From Oegoconia quadripuncta (Eukaryota > Arthropoda > Insecta > Lepidoptera > Autostichidae), in assembly GCA_949316235.1 (NCBI GenBank), contig OX438748.1:2731001-2795000 (forward strand): 64,000 bases of DNA, in the 5' to 3' direction. Shown here in pieces: positions 25,001 through 33,159 of this stretch; position 1 is the first letter of the stretch; every line of letters starts with the position of its first letter. A model generated the notes under the pieces. The model was not told where the DNA came from. It made no database searches and saw nothing but the letters and a program-made list of their open reading frames with translations. The translations under genes were made by a program, and so were the position numbers.

Positions 25001-28000
25001 GCGGTCGATAACGGACACACGGAGTGCGCCAAACTCCTCTCCACCTACAACCACACAGACGAGGTCAAGGACCAGACCGATGAGGACAATTCAGGGGATA
25101 ACTTCCTCTTAGACGTCTACCACCACACCATGTCTGAGGAGCTCATAGACCATGATCTAATGCTGGCTTTGATCAAGCACATACACATCAATCTACCGAA
25201 AGGATCCATACTGATCTTTTTGCCAGGCTACGATGATATAGTCACTCTGAGAGACATGATACAGGGCTGCACGGAAATGAACGTTTTGAAGTATCAAATG
25301 TTCACTCTTCACAGTAACATGCAAACGCTGGACCAGAAGAAAGTCTTCAACCCGCTTCCTAATGCTAGAAAGATAATAATATCGACGAACATAGCTGAGA
25401 CATCGATCACTATTGACGATGTGGTATATGTAGTGGACTCTTGTAAGGTTAAAGAGAAGTATTATGAGTCCAACGGTGGGGTCTGTTCGTTACAGTGTGT
25501 GTGGACGTCACGGGCCTGCTGCCAGCAACGAGCTGGCCGAGCGGGGAGGACTAAACCAGGCCATAGTTTCCACATGACCTCCAAACGGCGGTTCAAAACG
25601 TTACCTCTCAATTCCATACCAGAAATATTGAGAGTGCCTCTCCAGGAGCTCTGTCTCCACACCAAGTTGTTAGCGCCAGGAAATACACCGATAGCCGACT
25701 TCCTATCTAAAGCATTGGAACCCCCATCGTTTTTGGCTGTCAGAAACGCTGTGACTTTGTTGAAAACTATCGGCGCTCTAACGCCAATGGAGGATCTGAC
25801 AGAAATCGGCCAACATCTTCTAGATCTCACAGTTGAACCGAAGCTAGGTAAAATGCTATTATACGCGTGCGTGATGAAGTGCCTAGATCCGATATTGACG
25901 ATCGTATGTAGCTTGGCAAATAAGGAGCCGTTTCAGATATCTATGAACCCAGAGAACAGGAAGAAGGGGAGCATGGCTCGGAAGGAGTTCTCAGCAGAGA
26001 GTTATTCCGACCATATGGCACTACTCCGAGCCTTCCAAGCCTGGCAGACTGCGCGAGCCAACGGCTCTGAACGAGCTTTCTGCTCGAAGAACCTCATATG
26101 CGGTGCAACAATGGAGATGATAGTCGGATACAGATCCCAGCTCCTTGCCCAGCTTCGTGCTCTATGCCTTGTCAAGGCTAGGGGCTCCGGAGACATAAAA
26201 GACGTGAATCTCAATTCGGAGAAATGGCATGTGGTCAAAGCTGTTCTGGTGAGCGGTTTGTATCCGTCGATAGCTCGCGTCGATCGAGATTCGGCCTCTC
26301 TTAGAACATCCAAGGAAGTCAAAGTGGCTTTCCATCCGAGCTCGACGCTTAATCGCGGCGGTGGGGTCACGGGCTCACAGAAGTCGGTGCAAACCCTGCC
26401 CACGGACTGGGTTGTGTTTGAGGAGATATCCAGAGCTGGGCGGTTTTGCTTCGTACGCTGCAACACGCTGGTTACTCCATTAACAGTATCCCTATTCAGC
26501 GGTCCGCTACGTCTTCCAGCCGGAGCCTTAACCCAGCGAGCCAACCCACCTGGACTCTCCAGCGATTCAGACAGTGAAGCCGACGAAAATAATTCTTCTC
26601 CTGATACGGCAGTGTTGACTCTTGACGATTGGATGGCATTCACAGCGGACGCTTCCGATGCGATCAGCGTTTACTACTTGAGGCAGAAACTCTGCGCTCT
26701 AGTCATAAGGAGGATGTCGAACCCCGCTAAACCGATGACGCCATTAGACGAGCAGATACTGAGCACGGTGGTACACGTGTTAGGTGCGGAGGAGAAGAAC
26801 GTGGGACTGAACCAGCCCAGTGGGATTGGGCAGCGACCGAAACCTCTAACAGTTGACTCCCCCAACTGGCGAATGAGGGTAGAAGACGAGCAATACCGTC
26901 ACGACAAATACCAAAACTACCCGCAATACCAAAACCAACAGGAATTCGCGAACAACTTCTACCAGAATCAAAGCCAGGGTTACTACAGGAACGGGCAGGG
27001 TCAGGCCGCGAGGTGGCGAAACGAGCCCATGGCTGGGTTCTCTCCGCAATCCTATAGTGGACCGAAGAGCCCGATGTCTCCGAACGGGAAGATATTGCTG
27101 GCGAATATAGAGAAGTACGCGGAGGGCGATGGGAACACTAGATACTTCGTGGTGAAGGCTGACGATGTCCATAACGTGGAGTCGGCGCAAGCTGGCGGGA
27201 GTTTCTCCTTCACGCAGAGTACCGCTAAGAAACTACAGAAGGTTAAACAGGTGGGTGATGCTTCTTCATTTTAACCATTGTACGATGCACGTACATTTTG
27301 ATTTGACCTAAAAAGCGGGTTATTGACACGATGCGCTCGCGTCATAGCATTAATTATAATATATTGTATTCATATAGAATAAAGACAGTGTTACTTCGGT
27401 CGTCAACAGCATCATTGCATTTTATCATCATTTCCCTAGCATCCCCACGCCCTCAAGTGAACTCTGTATAATAGCATAGACGATCAGACTGTGACACTCG
27501 TTCAGCATCTTACAACCATATTACAACTACGATTTCATAGCTGACTGTTGATTCTTTCTTTTGTGCACAAAGGTAGCGCGTCATTTGAATAATATCGGAT
27601 GTTAGGTGAATGATGATAATAATGGATCGTTATATTTAAAATGTATGACGTATCCATTATTATGCTATACCTATAACTGACTATTAAAATGTATGACGTA
27701 TTATATCCATTATTATGCTATACCTATAACTGACTATTAAAATGTATGACGTATTATATCCATTATTATGCTATACCTATAACTGACTATTAAAATGTAT
27801 GACGTATTGTATCCATTATTATGCTATACCTATAACTGACTATTAAAATGTATGACGTATTATATCCATTATTATGCTATACCTATGACTGACTATTAAA
27901 ATGTATGACGTATTATATCCATTATTATGCTATACCTATAACTGACTATTAAAATGTATGACGTATTGTATCCATTATTATGCTATACCTATAACTGACT

Positions 28001-30709
28001 ATTAAAAATTTAATAATGGCAGCCAAACATCCCATACAGATATTAATATTACAGTGTGGAAAGATAAGTCGGGTCCTGGAGGGATACTACCTTATATCCT
28101 TAAGCTGGCTCATTTTACTTAGACATTCCTTTATTTTTAAAAACACACAAAACTGCATTCAAAGATTTTCTAAAACTTGCTTGCCTCGCCCGGGACTCGA
28201 ACCAACCCGACAATTAAAAAAACAAACACTCCCTATTTTATTATACTAATCGTTAGTATTATTTATTATTCAGGATAAAATTTATCTAACAAACATTTGG
28301 TCTTAAAAATAAAAATGATCGTTAAATCTAACATTAACTTTATTTTACTATCAATTTCTTACACTTAAATTCTTTAACTAATATTTTTTTAAAATTTTAG
28401 TTGGTTCGAGTCCCGGGCGAGGCGACTCCTCCTACCAACCAATTGTTTTTTTTTTTAATTTGATAAAGACGTTCGTCCAACGAAAACCAGTCACGGAAAT
28501 GTCTATGAAGTAGAAGTAATCGTACTTAACCCGTTACATGATATTGTACAGGAGGGCCACCGCGTGGTGGTGTTCTTCACGTGCGCGGCGGCGTCCAAGT
28601 TCGTGGGCTGCGCCGCGCTGGGCGAGGCGGGCGCCCTGGACTGGCTCCACACCCAGCACGTGCCCTACCACGCCGTCAGGTCAGTCCCTCACCGTCCCAG
28701 GTCAGTCCCTCACCGTCCCAGTTCGTGGGCTGCGCCGCGCTGGGCGAGGCGGGCGCCCTGGACTGGCTCCACACCCAGCACGTGCCCTACCACGCCGTCA
28801 GGTCAGTCCCTCACCGTCCCAGGTCAGTCCCTCACCGTCCCAGTTCGTGGGCTGCGCCGCGCTGGGCGAGGCGGGCGCCCTGGACTGGCTCCACACCCAG
28901 CACGTGCCCTACCACGCCGTCAGGTCAGTCCCTCACCGTCCCAGGTCAGTCCCTCACCGTCCCAGTTCGTGGGCTGCGCCGCGCTGGGCGAGGCGGGCGC
29001 CCTGGACTGGCTCCACACCCAGCACGTGCCCTACCACGCCGTCAGGTCAGTCCCTCACCGTCCCAGGTCAGTCCCTCACCGTCCCAGGTCAGTCCCTCAC
29101 CGTCCCAGTTCGTGGGCTGCGCCGCGCTGGGCGAGGCGGGCGCCCTGGACTGGCTCCACACCCAGCACGTGCCCTACCACGCCGTCAGGTCAGTCCCTCA
29201 CCGTCCCAGGTCAGTCCCTCACCGTCCCAGGTCAGTCCCTCACCGTCCCAGTTCGTGGGCTGCGCCGCGCTGGGCGAGGCGGGCGCCCTGGACTGGCTCC
29301 ACACCCAGCACGTGCCCTACCACGCCGTCAGGTCAGTCCCTCACCGTCCCAGGTCAGTCCCTCACCGTCCCAGGTCAGTCCCTCACCGTCCCAGTTCGTG
29401 GGCTGCGCCGCGCTGGGCGAGGCGGGCGCCCTGGACTGGCTCCACACCCAGCACGTGCCCTACCACGCCGTCAGGTCAGTCCCTCACCGTCCCAGGTCAG
29501 TCCCTCACCGTCCCAGGTCAGTCCCTCACCGTCCCAGTTCGTGGGCTGCGCCGCGCTGGGCGAGGCGGGCGCCCTGGACTGGCTCCACACCCAGCACGTG
29601 CCCTACCACGCCGTCAGGTCAGTCCCTCACCGTCCCAGGTCAGTCCCTCACCGTCCCAGGTCAGTCCCTCACCGTCCCAGTTCGTGGGCTGCGCCGCGCT
29701 GGGCGAGGCGGGCGCCCTGGACTGGCTCCACACCCAGCACGTGCCCTACCACGCCGTCAGGTCAGTCCCTCACCGTCCCAGGTCAGTCCCTCACCGTCCC
29801 AGGTCAGTCCCTCACCGTCCCAGTTCGTGGGCTGCGCCGCGCTGGGCGAGGCGGGCGCCCTGGACTGGCTCCACACCCAGCACGTGCCCTACCACGCCGT
29901 CAGGTCAGTCCCTCACCGTCCCAGGTCAGTCCCTCACCGTCCCAGGTCAGTCCCTCACCGTCCCAGTTCGTGGGCTGCGCCGCGCTGGGCGAGGCGGGCG
30001 CCCTGGACTGGCTCCACACCCAGCACGTGCCCTACCACGCCGTCAGGTCAGTCCCTCACCGTCCCAGGTCAGTCCCTCACCGTCCCAGTTCGTGGGCTGC
30101 GCCGCGCTGGGCGAGGCGGGCGCCCTGGACTGGCTCCACACCCAGCACGTGCCCTACCACGCCGTCAGGTCAGTCCCTCACCGTCCCAGGTCAGTCCCTC
30201 ACCGTCCCAGGTCAGTCCCTCACCGTCCCAGTTCGTGGGCTGCGCCGCGCTGGGCGAGGCGGGCGCCCTGGACTGGCTCCACACCCAGCACGTCGACTCC
30301 CTCACTGTCCCAGGTCAGTCCCTCACCGTTCCAGTTCGTGGATCGTCTTTCACTTACATAACATGTCCTATTTTTCCTTACTGTAAAAACCTCATCCAGA
30401 TAGAAATCATACTTTTATCAGTAGTCTAGAATATAATAAGATGGTTTGTCCGCCAGACACATCGCGAACTCGTTGGCGGGAGGCGCCCGCGTGGGCGGCG
30501 CGCGGGACGGCGCCGAGCTGTGCGCCGGCTCCGCGCGCGCGCTGCTGCTGCAGCACCAGCCCCACGCCCACCCCCACCCCCACCCCCACCCCCACGCCCA
30601 GCCCCACGCCCACGCCGCGCCGCACGCGCGCCGCCGCCCTCACCACCCGCCGCACCCGCACCACACGCACCACCCGCGCCCCATACAGAAGCACAACCCC
30701 GATCAGTGA
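12820..30709 (+). CDS. YTHDC2: YTHDC2-like DEAH-box 3'-5' RNA helicase (R3H-helicase-ankyrin-YTH), 12 exons
   Basis: Exons: 12820-13033, 14683-14909, 15989-16090, 16934-17080, 19815-19962, 21087-21234, 21585-21760, 22809-22942, 24527-24668, 24951-27250, 28552-28679, 30457-30709. These sum to 4119 nt, 1372 residues plus stop, all in frame; the human protein has about 1430. Domain order: R3H (about 15-105), helicase with Walker [10 protein letters not shown] (187-195), DEVH box (about 287-290) and SAT, ankyrin repeats (about 433-520), helicase C with STNIAETS (624-631) and QQRAGRAGR (671-679), HA2 and OB-like parts, then YTH (about 1210-1335) and a His-Pro-rich tail. In mammals YTHDC2 binds m6A RNA with MEIOC and drives meiotic entry; Drosophila Bgcn is a helicase-dead relative. 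Here all helicase motifs are kept, so it is not Bgcn-like in that respect, but the YTH domain is degenerate. Introns carry many repeats. Confidence 0.93.
13576..14040 (-). mobile_element. RTE-like LINE, C-terminal end of the reverse transcriptase ORF
   Basis: A 154-residue open stretch in YTHDC2 intron 1, minus strand: [20 protein letters not shown], then [29 protein letters not shown] and [12 protein letters not shown]. This is the usual 3' end of lepidopteran RTE-type reverse transcriptases. The element is 5'-truncated; the polymerase core is absent. The intact frame suggests fairly recent insertion. Confidence 0.8.
14683..14909 (+). CDS. YTHDC2: YTHDC2-like exon 2: R3H domain, second part
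   Basis: Residues 72-147, acceptor TTCAG at 14678-14682, donor GTGAGA. Contains [13 protein letters not shown], closing the R3H fold, followed by a less conserved linker. Confidence 0.9.
15363..15527 (+). mobile_element. Non-LTR retrotransposon ORF2 C-terminus, fragment
   Basis: Reads [20 protein letters not shown], then [20 protein letters not shown] and [13 protein letters not shown]. The EA..VC.DR.KW...V.AYP pattern ends the reverse-transcriptase ORF of many lepidopteran LINEs. A (TATG)n run follows at 15532-15549, like a LINE tail. Lies in YTHDC2 intron 2. Confidence 0.7.
15989..16090 (+). CDS. YTHDC2: YTHDC2-like exon 3: pre-helicase linker
   Basis: Residues 148-181 ([20 protein letters not shown]), the stretch that precedes motif I in DEAH helicases, where LPV(Y/F)E is typical. 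Both junctions are phase 0. Confidence 0.9.
16934..17080 (+). CDS. YTHDC2: YTHDC2-like exon 4: helicase motif I
   Basis: Residues 182-230. [20 protein letters not shown] is the Walker A ATP-binding loop; [15 protein letters not shown] is motif Ia. Phase 0 at both ends. Confidence 0.95.
18070..18390 (-). mobile_element. Retroposed repeat family D, copy 2
   Basis: Reverse-strand match to 4174-4569, including the conserved ATGGCAGAATATTGTGC (near 18290-18306). No long A tail remains. Located in YTHDC2 intron 4. Confidence 0.55.
18410..19140 (+). pseudogene. Decayed BEL/Pao retrotransposon gag fragment
   Basis: An open stretch at 18729-19097 reads [36 protein letters not shown], then [15 protein letters not shown]. 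This C..C...H....C and C..C...HH.LLH pattern is the zinc-knuckle end of BEL/Pao gag. The upstream part (from about 18410) has similar gag-like phrases such as RNQFENVI but contains stops. No protease, RT or integrase remains. Confidence 0.65.
19144..19367. repeat. Array of seven short hairpins, most with a CGT loop
   Basis: Palindromes at 19144-19156 (CACTC-CGT-GAGTG), 19181-19197, 19240-19256 (CTCGTTC-CGT-GAACGAG), 19266-19278, 19289-19303 (TTATTC-CGT-GAATAA), 19313-19327 and 19351-19367. Stems differ but pairing is kept. The first two and last two hairpins lie about 170 bp apart in similar context (AGCGCCGCACTTCAT), so part of the array was duplicated. It directly follows the BEL/Pao gag fragment. 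Confidence 0.65.
19815..19962 (+). CDS. YTHDC2: YTHDC2-like exon 5
   Basis: Residues 231-279. [20 protein letters not shown] and [16 protein letters not shown] are DEAH-helicase motif Ib and neighbours. Donor GTCAGT, phase 1. Confidence 0.94.
20217..20335 (+). mobile_element. SINE family B, 3' part, followed by fold-back element remnant
   Basis: Contains TAATACAAGCCTAGTTGCTT and AGATGGCGCTGTGTGTATGT, the shared 3' end of family B. From about 20355 to 20470, AAGGGAAAGTACTTGGAATA and nearby bases resemble the arm of the fold-back element at 49868. Confidence 0.55.
20810..21022 (-). mobile_element. SINE family B copy, minus strand
   Basis: Runs from the 3' tail (ATCCAGTTCCACAGTAAGCA on +) to the tRNA-like head (TAACCACTACACCAAACAG on +). 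It ends about 65 bp before YTHDC2 exon 6. Confidence 0.6.
21087..21234 (+). CDS. YTHDC2: YTHDC2-like exon 6: DEVH box and SAT motif
   Basis: Residues 280-328. [18 protein letters not shown] is motif II and [16 protein letters not shown] is motif III. Donor GTAACT, phase 2. Confidence 0.95.
21345..21560 (-). repeat. Dispersed repeat family H, minus strand
   Basis: Shares ATCCAAATCCGTTCATCCGT and ATCGGGATAAAAAATAG-like phrases with copies at about 31145-31330 (+), 47760-47970 (+) and 55010-55410 (-). Non-coding. It is a common lepidopteran interspersed repeat; class not certain. Confidence 0.6.
21585..21760 (+). CDS. YTHDC2: YTHDC2-like exon 7
   Basis: Residues 329-387. [20 protein letters not shown] and [15 protein letters not shown] are the DEAH region after motif III (CPV..I.GR...V...YLED). 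Donor GTGAGC, phase 1. Confidence 0.94.
21895..22085 (-). mobile_element. SINE family B copy, minus strand
   Basis: On the + strand: CACACAGCGCCATCTAGTTC then, at the other end, GCGATTCGAACCCGCAACG (B-box of the head). In YTHDC2 intron 7. Confidence 0.6.
22203..22620 (-). mobile_element. SINE family A copy, minus strand, interrupted
   Basis: Runs from tail (TGCACGACGGGTTTCGTAC) to head (ATCGAACCCGCGACATCCG, AAGCCACGGAGGCGG). About 90 bp at 22345-22432 ending in TAAATA units interrupts it and looks like a small LINE-tail insertion. Confidence 0.65.
22809..22942 (+). CDS. YTHDC2: YTHDC2-like exon 8: acidic linker
   Basis: Residues 388-432. Poorly conserved acidic linker before the ankyrin repeats, ending [16 protein letters not shown]. 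Donor GTAAGC. Confidence 0.88.
23122..23470 (+). mobile_element. SINE family A copy, near full length
   Basis: tRNA-like head ACCGCCTCCGTGGGTCAAAG with B-box GGTTCGATCCCC at about 23184, body GTGTTCCGGTTGTCAGAGAT, and tail GTCGTGCAT followed by A-rich sequence. The head acts as the pol III promoter in such SINEs. In YTHDC2 intron 8. Confidence 0.75.
23500..24500. other. YTHDC2 intron 8 remainder
   Basis: About 1 kb without coding exon. The part 23530-23830 looks like an old LINE or SINE tail (CCTCCGAAGCACGGCAGTAC), related to 61420. The rest shows nothing recognisable. Confidence 0.4.
24527..24668 (+). CDS. YTHDC2: YTHDC2-like exon 9: ankyrin repeats
   Basis: Residues 433-480. [20 protein letters not shown] is a clear ankyrin repeat, which lies between the two helicase halves in this family. 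Donor GTGAGG, phase 1. Confidence 0.93.
24951..27250 (+). CDS. YTHDC2: YTHDC2-like exon 10: ankyrin end, helicase C, HA2/OB and YTH N-half
   Basis: A 2300-nt exon for residues 480-1246. It finishes the ankyrin unit ([19 protein letters not shown]), then helicase C with [10 protein letters not shown] (motif IV area), [20 protein letters not shown] (V), QQRAGRAGR (VI), the winged-helix/ratchet region and the OB-like part ([20 protein letters not shown]). A Q/Y/N-rich linker ([20 protein letters not shown]) leads to the YTH start [17 protein letters not shown]. The donor is GTGGGT at 27251; read-through would stop after six more residues at 27274. Such a long exon amid short ones suggests a retained fused exon. 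Confidence 0.94.
27378..27383 (+). promoter_or_regulatory. YTHDC2: Possible intronic poly(A) signal
   Basis: AATAAA about 105 bases after the in-frame stop created by reading through the exon 10 donor. It could end a short isoform without the YTH C-half. Confidence 0.3.
27634..28010. repeat. 53-bp tandem repeat, about seven copies
   Basis: AAAATGTATGACGTATTATA recurs at 27686, 27739, 27792, 27845, 27898 and 27951, exactly 53 bp apart; a first, 49-bp copy starts at 27637. Copies are nearly identical. In YTHDC2 intron 10. Confidence 0.9.
28130..28430. repeat. Fold-back element relative with tRNA B-box-like arms
   Basis: A 22-bp perfect inverted repeat: CCTCGCCCGGGACTCGAACC (from 28183) against GGTTCGAGTCCCGGGCGAGG (to 28422). 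The left flank (CATTCAAAGATTTTCTAAAA) matches the arm of the 49868-50641 element. Confidence 0.6.
28552..28679 (+). CDS. YTHDC2: YTHDC2-like exon 11: YTH domain core; copy 1 of the exon array
   Basis: Residues 1247-1288. [20 protein letters not shown] matches the YTH strand pair (IF SV..SGKF.G), and [15 protein letters not shown] matches the FK(I/V)(D/E)W....LPF segment. Between them a stretch of about 20 residues usual in YTH domains is missing, including the second cage tryptophan. Acceptor TGTACAG at 28545-28551, donor GTCAGT at 28680, phase 2. Confidence 0.85.
28599..30310 (+). repeat. 13-copy tandem array of an 80-bp piece of YTHDC2 exon 11 with splice-site-like spacers
   Basis: Unit starts (base G of GTTCGTGGGC) at 28599, 28721, 28843, 28965, 29108, 29251, 29394, 29537, 29680, 29823, 29966, 30088 and 30231. 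Spacing is 122 or 143 bp. Each unit is 80 bp of exon sequence, TTCGTGGGCTGCG to CACGCCGTCAG, plus two or three copies of a 21-mer that begins GTCAGT and ends CCCAG. Thus each copy has an acceptor-like CCCAG before it and the donor GTCAG/GTCAGT after it. Copies look identical except the last, which breaks off at about 30292. The array fills most of intron 11 (28680-30456). No + frame contains a stop across it. Confidence 0.93.
30457..30709 (+). CDS. YTHDC2: YTHDC2-like exon 12: YTH end and His-Pro-rich tail
   Basis: Residues 1289-1372. [20 protein letters not shown] and [11 protein letters not shown] align with the last part of YTH domains (RDGQE.E...G..L). The final 50 residues are almost only His, Pro, Ala and Arg, partly from a CACCCC-like repeat at about 30570-30600. 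Stop TGA at 30707-30709. Confidence 0.85.
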
Positions 30710-31034
30710 CAACAGTTATGTGTTACTAACTGTATAGGTACTTAGGTAATTAATGATTTATCGAGGTGTGACTACAAAGTTTAGGGTAGTATTGAACGAG
30801 CCGAGTGATTTTGATTCGGCCCGACGTTATGGGGTTTGGACGCACAATGCCTAAATTTAACACGTTCGCAATTCAATGGATAACACAGTGAATGGACCGC
30901 TGCGGAGTCTTATGTATCCCATTGGATACATTGATACAGTCATCATTAAAACTATAATAATATTTAAAAGAAAAAGACCTTAATAACATTTCGATGTAAT
31001 TGATTTTTATTTGTAACTTAACGAACCTAATATA

Positions 31035-31040
31035 AATAAA
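31035..31040 (+). promoter_or_regulatory. YTHDC2: Probable YTHDC2-like poly(A) signal
   Basis: AATAAA about 325 bases after the stop codon, the first clear one downstream. Confidence 0.45.
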
Positions 31041-31144
31041 GAAATATGTGTTATATTACAATTCCATTAAGACTAGTTTTTCTTAATTGATAGAAATACA
31101 TTTGACAACATTGACGACAATTTATAATTGGCTTTGTTCAGTGA

Positions 31145-31330
31145 TAAAAGAAATCTAACTAATTATTATAATTGCGAAAGTTTCGATGTTTGTTTATTTG
31201 GCTCAATCGCGGCGAAACGGATGAACGGATTTGGTAGAAATTTGGTATATATATTAAGACATAGGATATTTTTTATCCCTATAAAGTGAGTAGTTCCCGC
31301 GGAATAAACGATTTCCCTTCGATAGAATTA
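31145..31330 (+). repeat. Dispersed repeat family H
   Basis: GGCGAAACGGATGAACGGAT and TTTTTTATCCCTATAAAGTG match the copies at 21345, 47760 and 55010. Confidence 0.6.
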
Positions 31331-31654
31331 TTCTAACTAGTATTAAATAATTATTATGAAAATTGAGAATTTTTGTCACTTGTATAGGAATTGTGAACGT
31401 GTTAAATGAAATAATTGTGTTTGTCCATATGGACAGACGTATAAATAGTAGTGGACCGAATGTAAGGCTTAAACAACCAGCCAGTTCCCATACAAAAGTA
31501 TTATTTATACATACTTATCTATAATTAGTACTTCAACCTATTTTTCAATCTACAAATTTCCCATTGCCGTAGGTTTTCTGAACGAGATCGCTTTTAGTGA
31601 TTACTTGAATGATAAAGACGCTTGACGTACATTAACCAGCTCCCAAAGACAATA

Positions 31655-32090
31655 TTATTAATAAATAAAAAAAGGAGAACATAATGATAATGTGGGTTTC
31701 TTGCGCCGCTTCTTTTCCCACAGATAATTTCATTTCCCGAAACGATAGTTGCTTGGACATATTAACTGACAGATGAACGCAACAAGTCCTATTACTATGT
31801 TCAGTAGATTTAAATTTGACATTCAACAAATGATATCATGTATCGTTGCAAATGCTTGACGTTTGAAGTGACTTTTATTAAAAAAAAATTAGAACATAAT
31901 GATCTTTTTGGGTTTCTTGCGTCGCTTCTTTTCCCGCTGATGACTTCCCTTTCCGAAGCGGCAGTAGCTTGGACCTATTGACTCAGATATAAATGTAATA
32001 AGCCCTATTATTATTTCTAGTAGATTTAAATTGACGTTCAACTAATGATATCATGTATCTTACGTTGAAACAAATGCTTGAAGTGATAAT
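31655..32090. repeat. Diverged direct duplication of about 215 bp
   Basis: GAACATAATGAT...GGGTTTCTTGCG recurs at about 31676 and 31892, with parallel matches to ATGATATCATGTATC at the ends. Identity is high but imperfect. Confidence 0.6.
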
Positions 32091-33159
32091 GCCACCAAAG
32101 AGGTGTTCTATTGTCTTCCTCAAAAATTATTGTAAATTTGTGAAAAAAAAACATTTGTATTATCCACGGTTAGGCTTTGACGTATGAGGACATGTTATCA
32201 TATGGGGTCTAACTGTTATTAGATTATGATTTTATTAATACCTTATCGTATTTTGTTTGGGAACAAGCCATATTTATATTTCAGAAGGGGCACGCGTCGA
32301 CTTTTCCATATGTATGCTAATGTTGGTCTGCTACTATTTACCTCTACAAGTCTGATATGGGCTTAACAAAAAAAGTGACAATACTACGAAGAATCATAAG
32401 AACGTATACCTTAAAGGAGACAACCTTTCAGGAGGTGATCGGCGTCGATGACCGAATTGAAAACAACAAAAAACATCGCCCATACATAACACTACAAGTC
32501 ATACTGTCGAACATTTTCACGAGTCGATGGCAAAAATACAGCATTGTCTGTGGCATCATAGAGGTCTTGTAGCGTACAAGTGTCGGGACACGCAGGGCAG
32601 CGAGCTAATGTAGTGCCATCTATCGGACCATTAAGTTAATGCGGGATAGTTTCGTGCGAATGCGAAATGCGAAGCGAAAACCGAAAAATATTTGTGTGGA
32701 TTAGTTTAGGATTTCAAAAATATTTTCCACAACAGTTTTCACGCATAACTCCTGAAAGGTTGCCTTATATTGGCCCTGTATAAATATATCGATTTCTAAT
32801 AATTTTTCGGCCTTTTACCAGTACGTATTATGCCTTTAGTCTACAAAGGACTTTATGTATGACATAATATTTTCCTACTTGACGCTGTGTCAAGTGAATA
32901 ATGAACATTCATTTGAATTGAAATGGGAACAGATTTATGACGTAAAGTGGTGCGAAACTAGATATATCCTAATCTTGATAAAAACAGAAGTGCCCCATCT
33001 ATTTCTGGCTGTAGCTACGTGTGGCTAGAGCTGGTGGGTTAAAACTGCCCCTTTTCTTCCGCGAAATATTATCTGGCGTTGCTATTGTTGAGTGTATGTT
33101 ATTTATGTCAAATGTTAACGACATATCACGATTACCAACAATCGAAATGAACTCGCTCT
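32091..33159. other. Intergenic DNA without a recognisable gene
   Basis: No supported exon or repeat boundary. A 71-codon open stretch at 32357-32572 has no family resemblance that I can see. Confidence 0.4.

Noticed and set aside
26002..26643. 213-codon ORF on the minus strand within YTHDC2 exon 10
   Set aside because: Antisense shadow of a strongly conserved helicase exon.
28538..30429. Three overlapping forward ORFs of about 600 codons rich in Pro, Arg, Ser
   Set aside because: They are three frames of the same exon-11 tandem array, open only because the unit lacks stops. They are not counted as separate genes; only the exon 11 frame could be translated.
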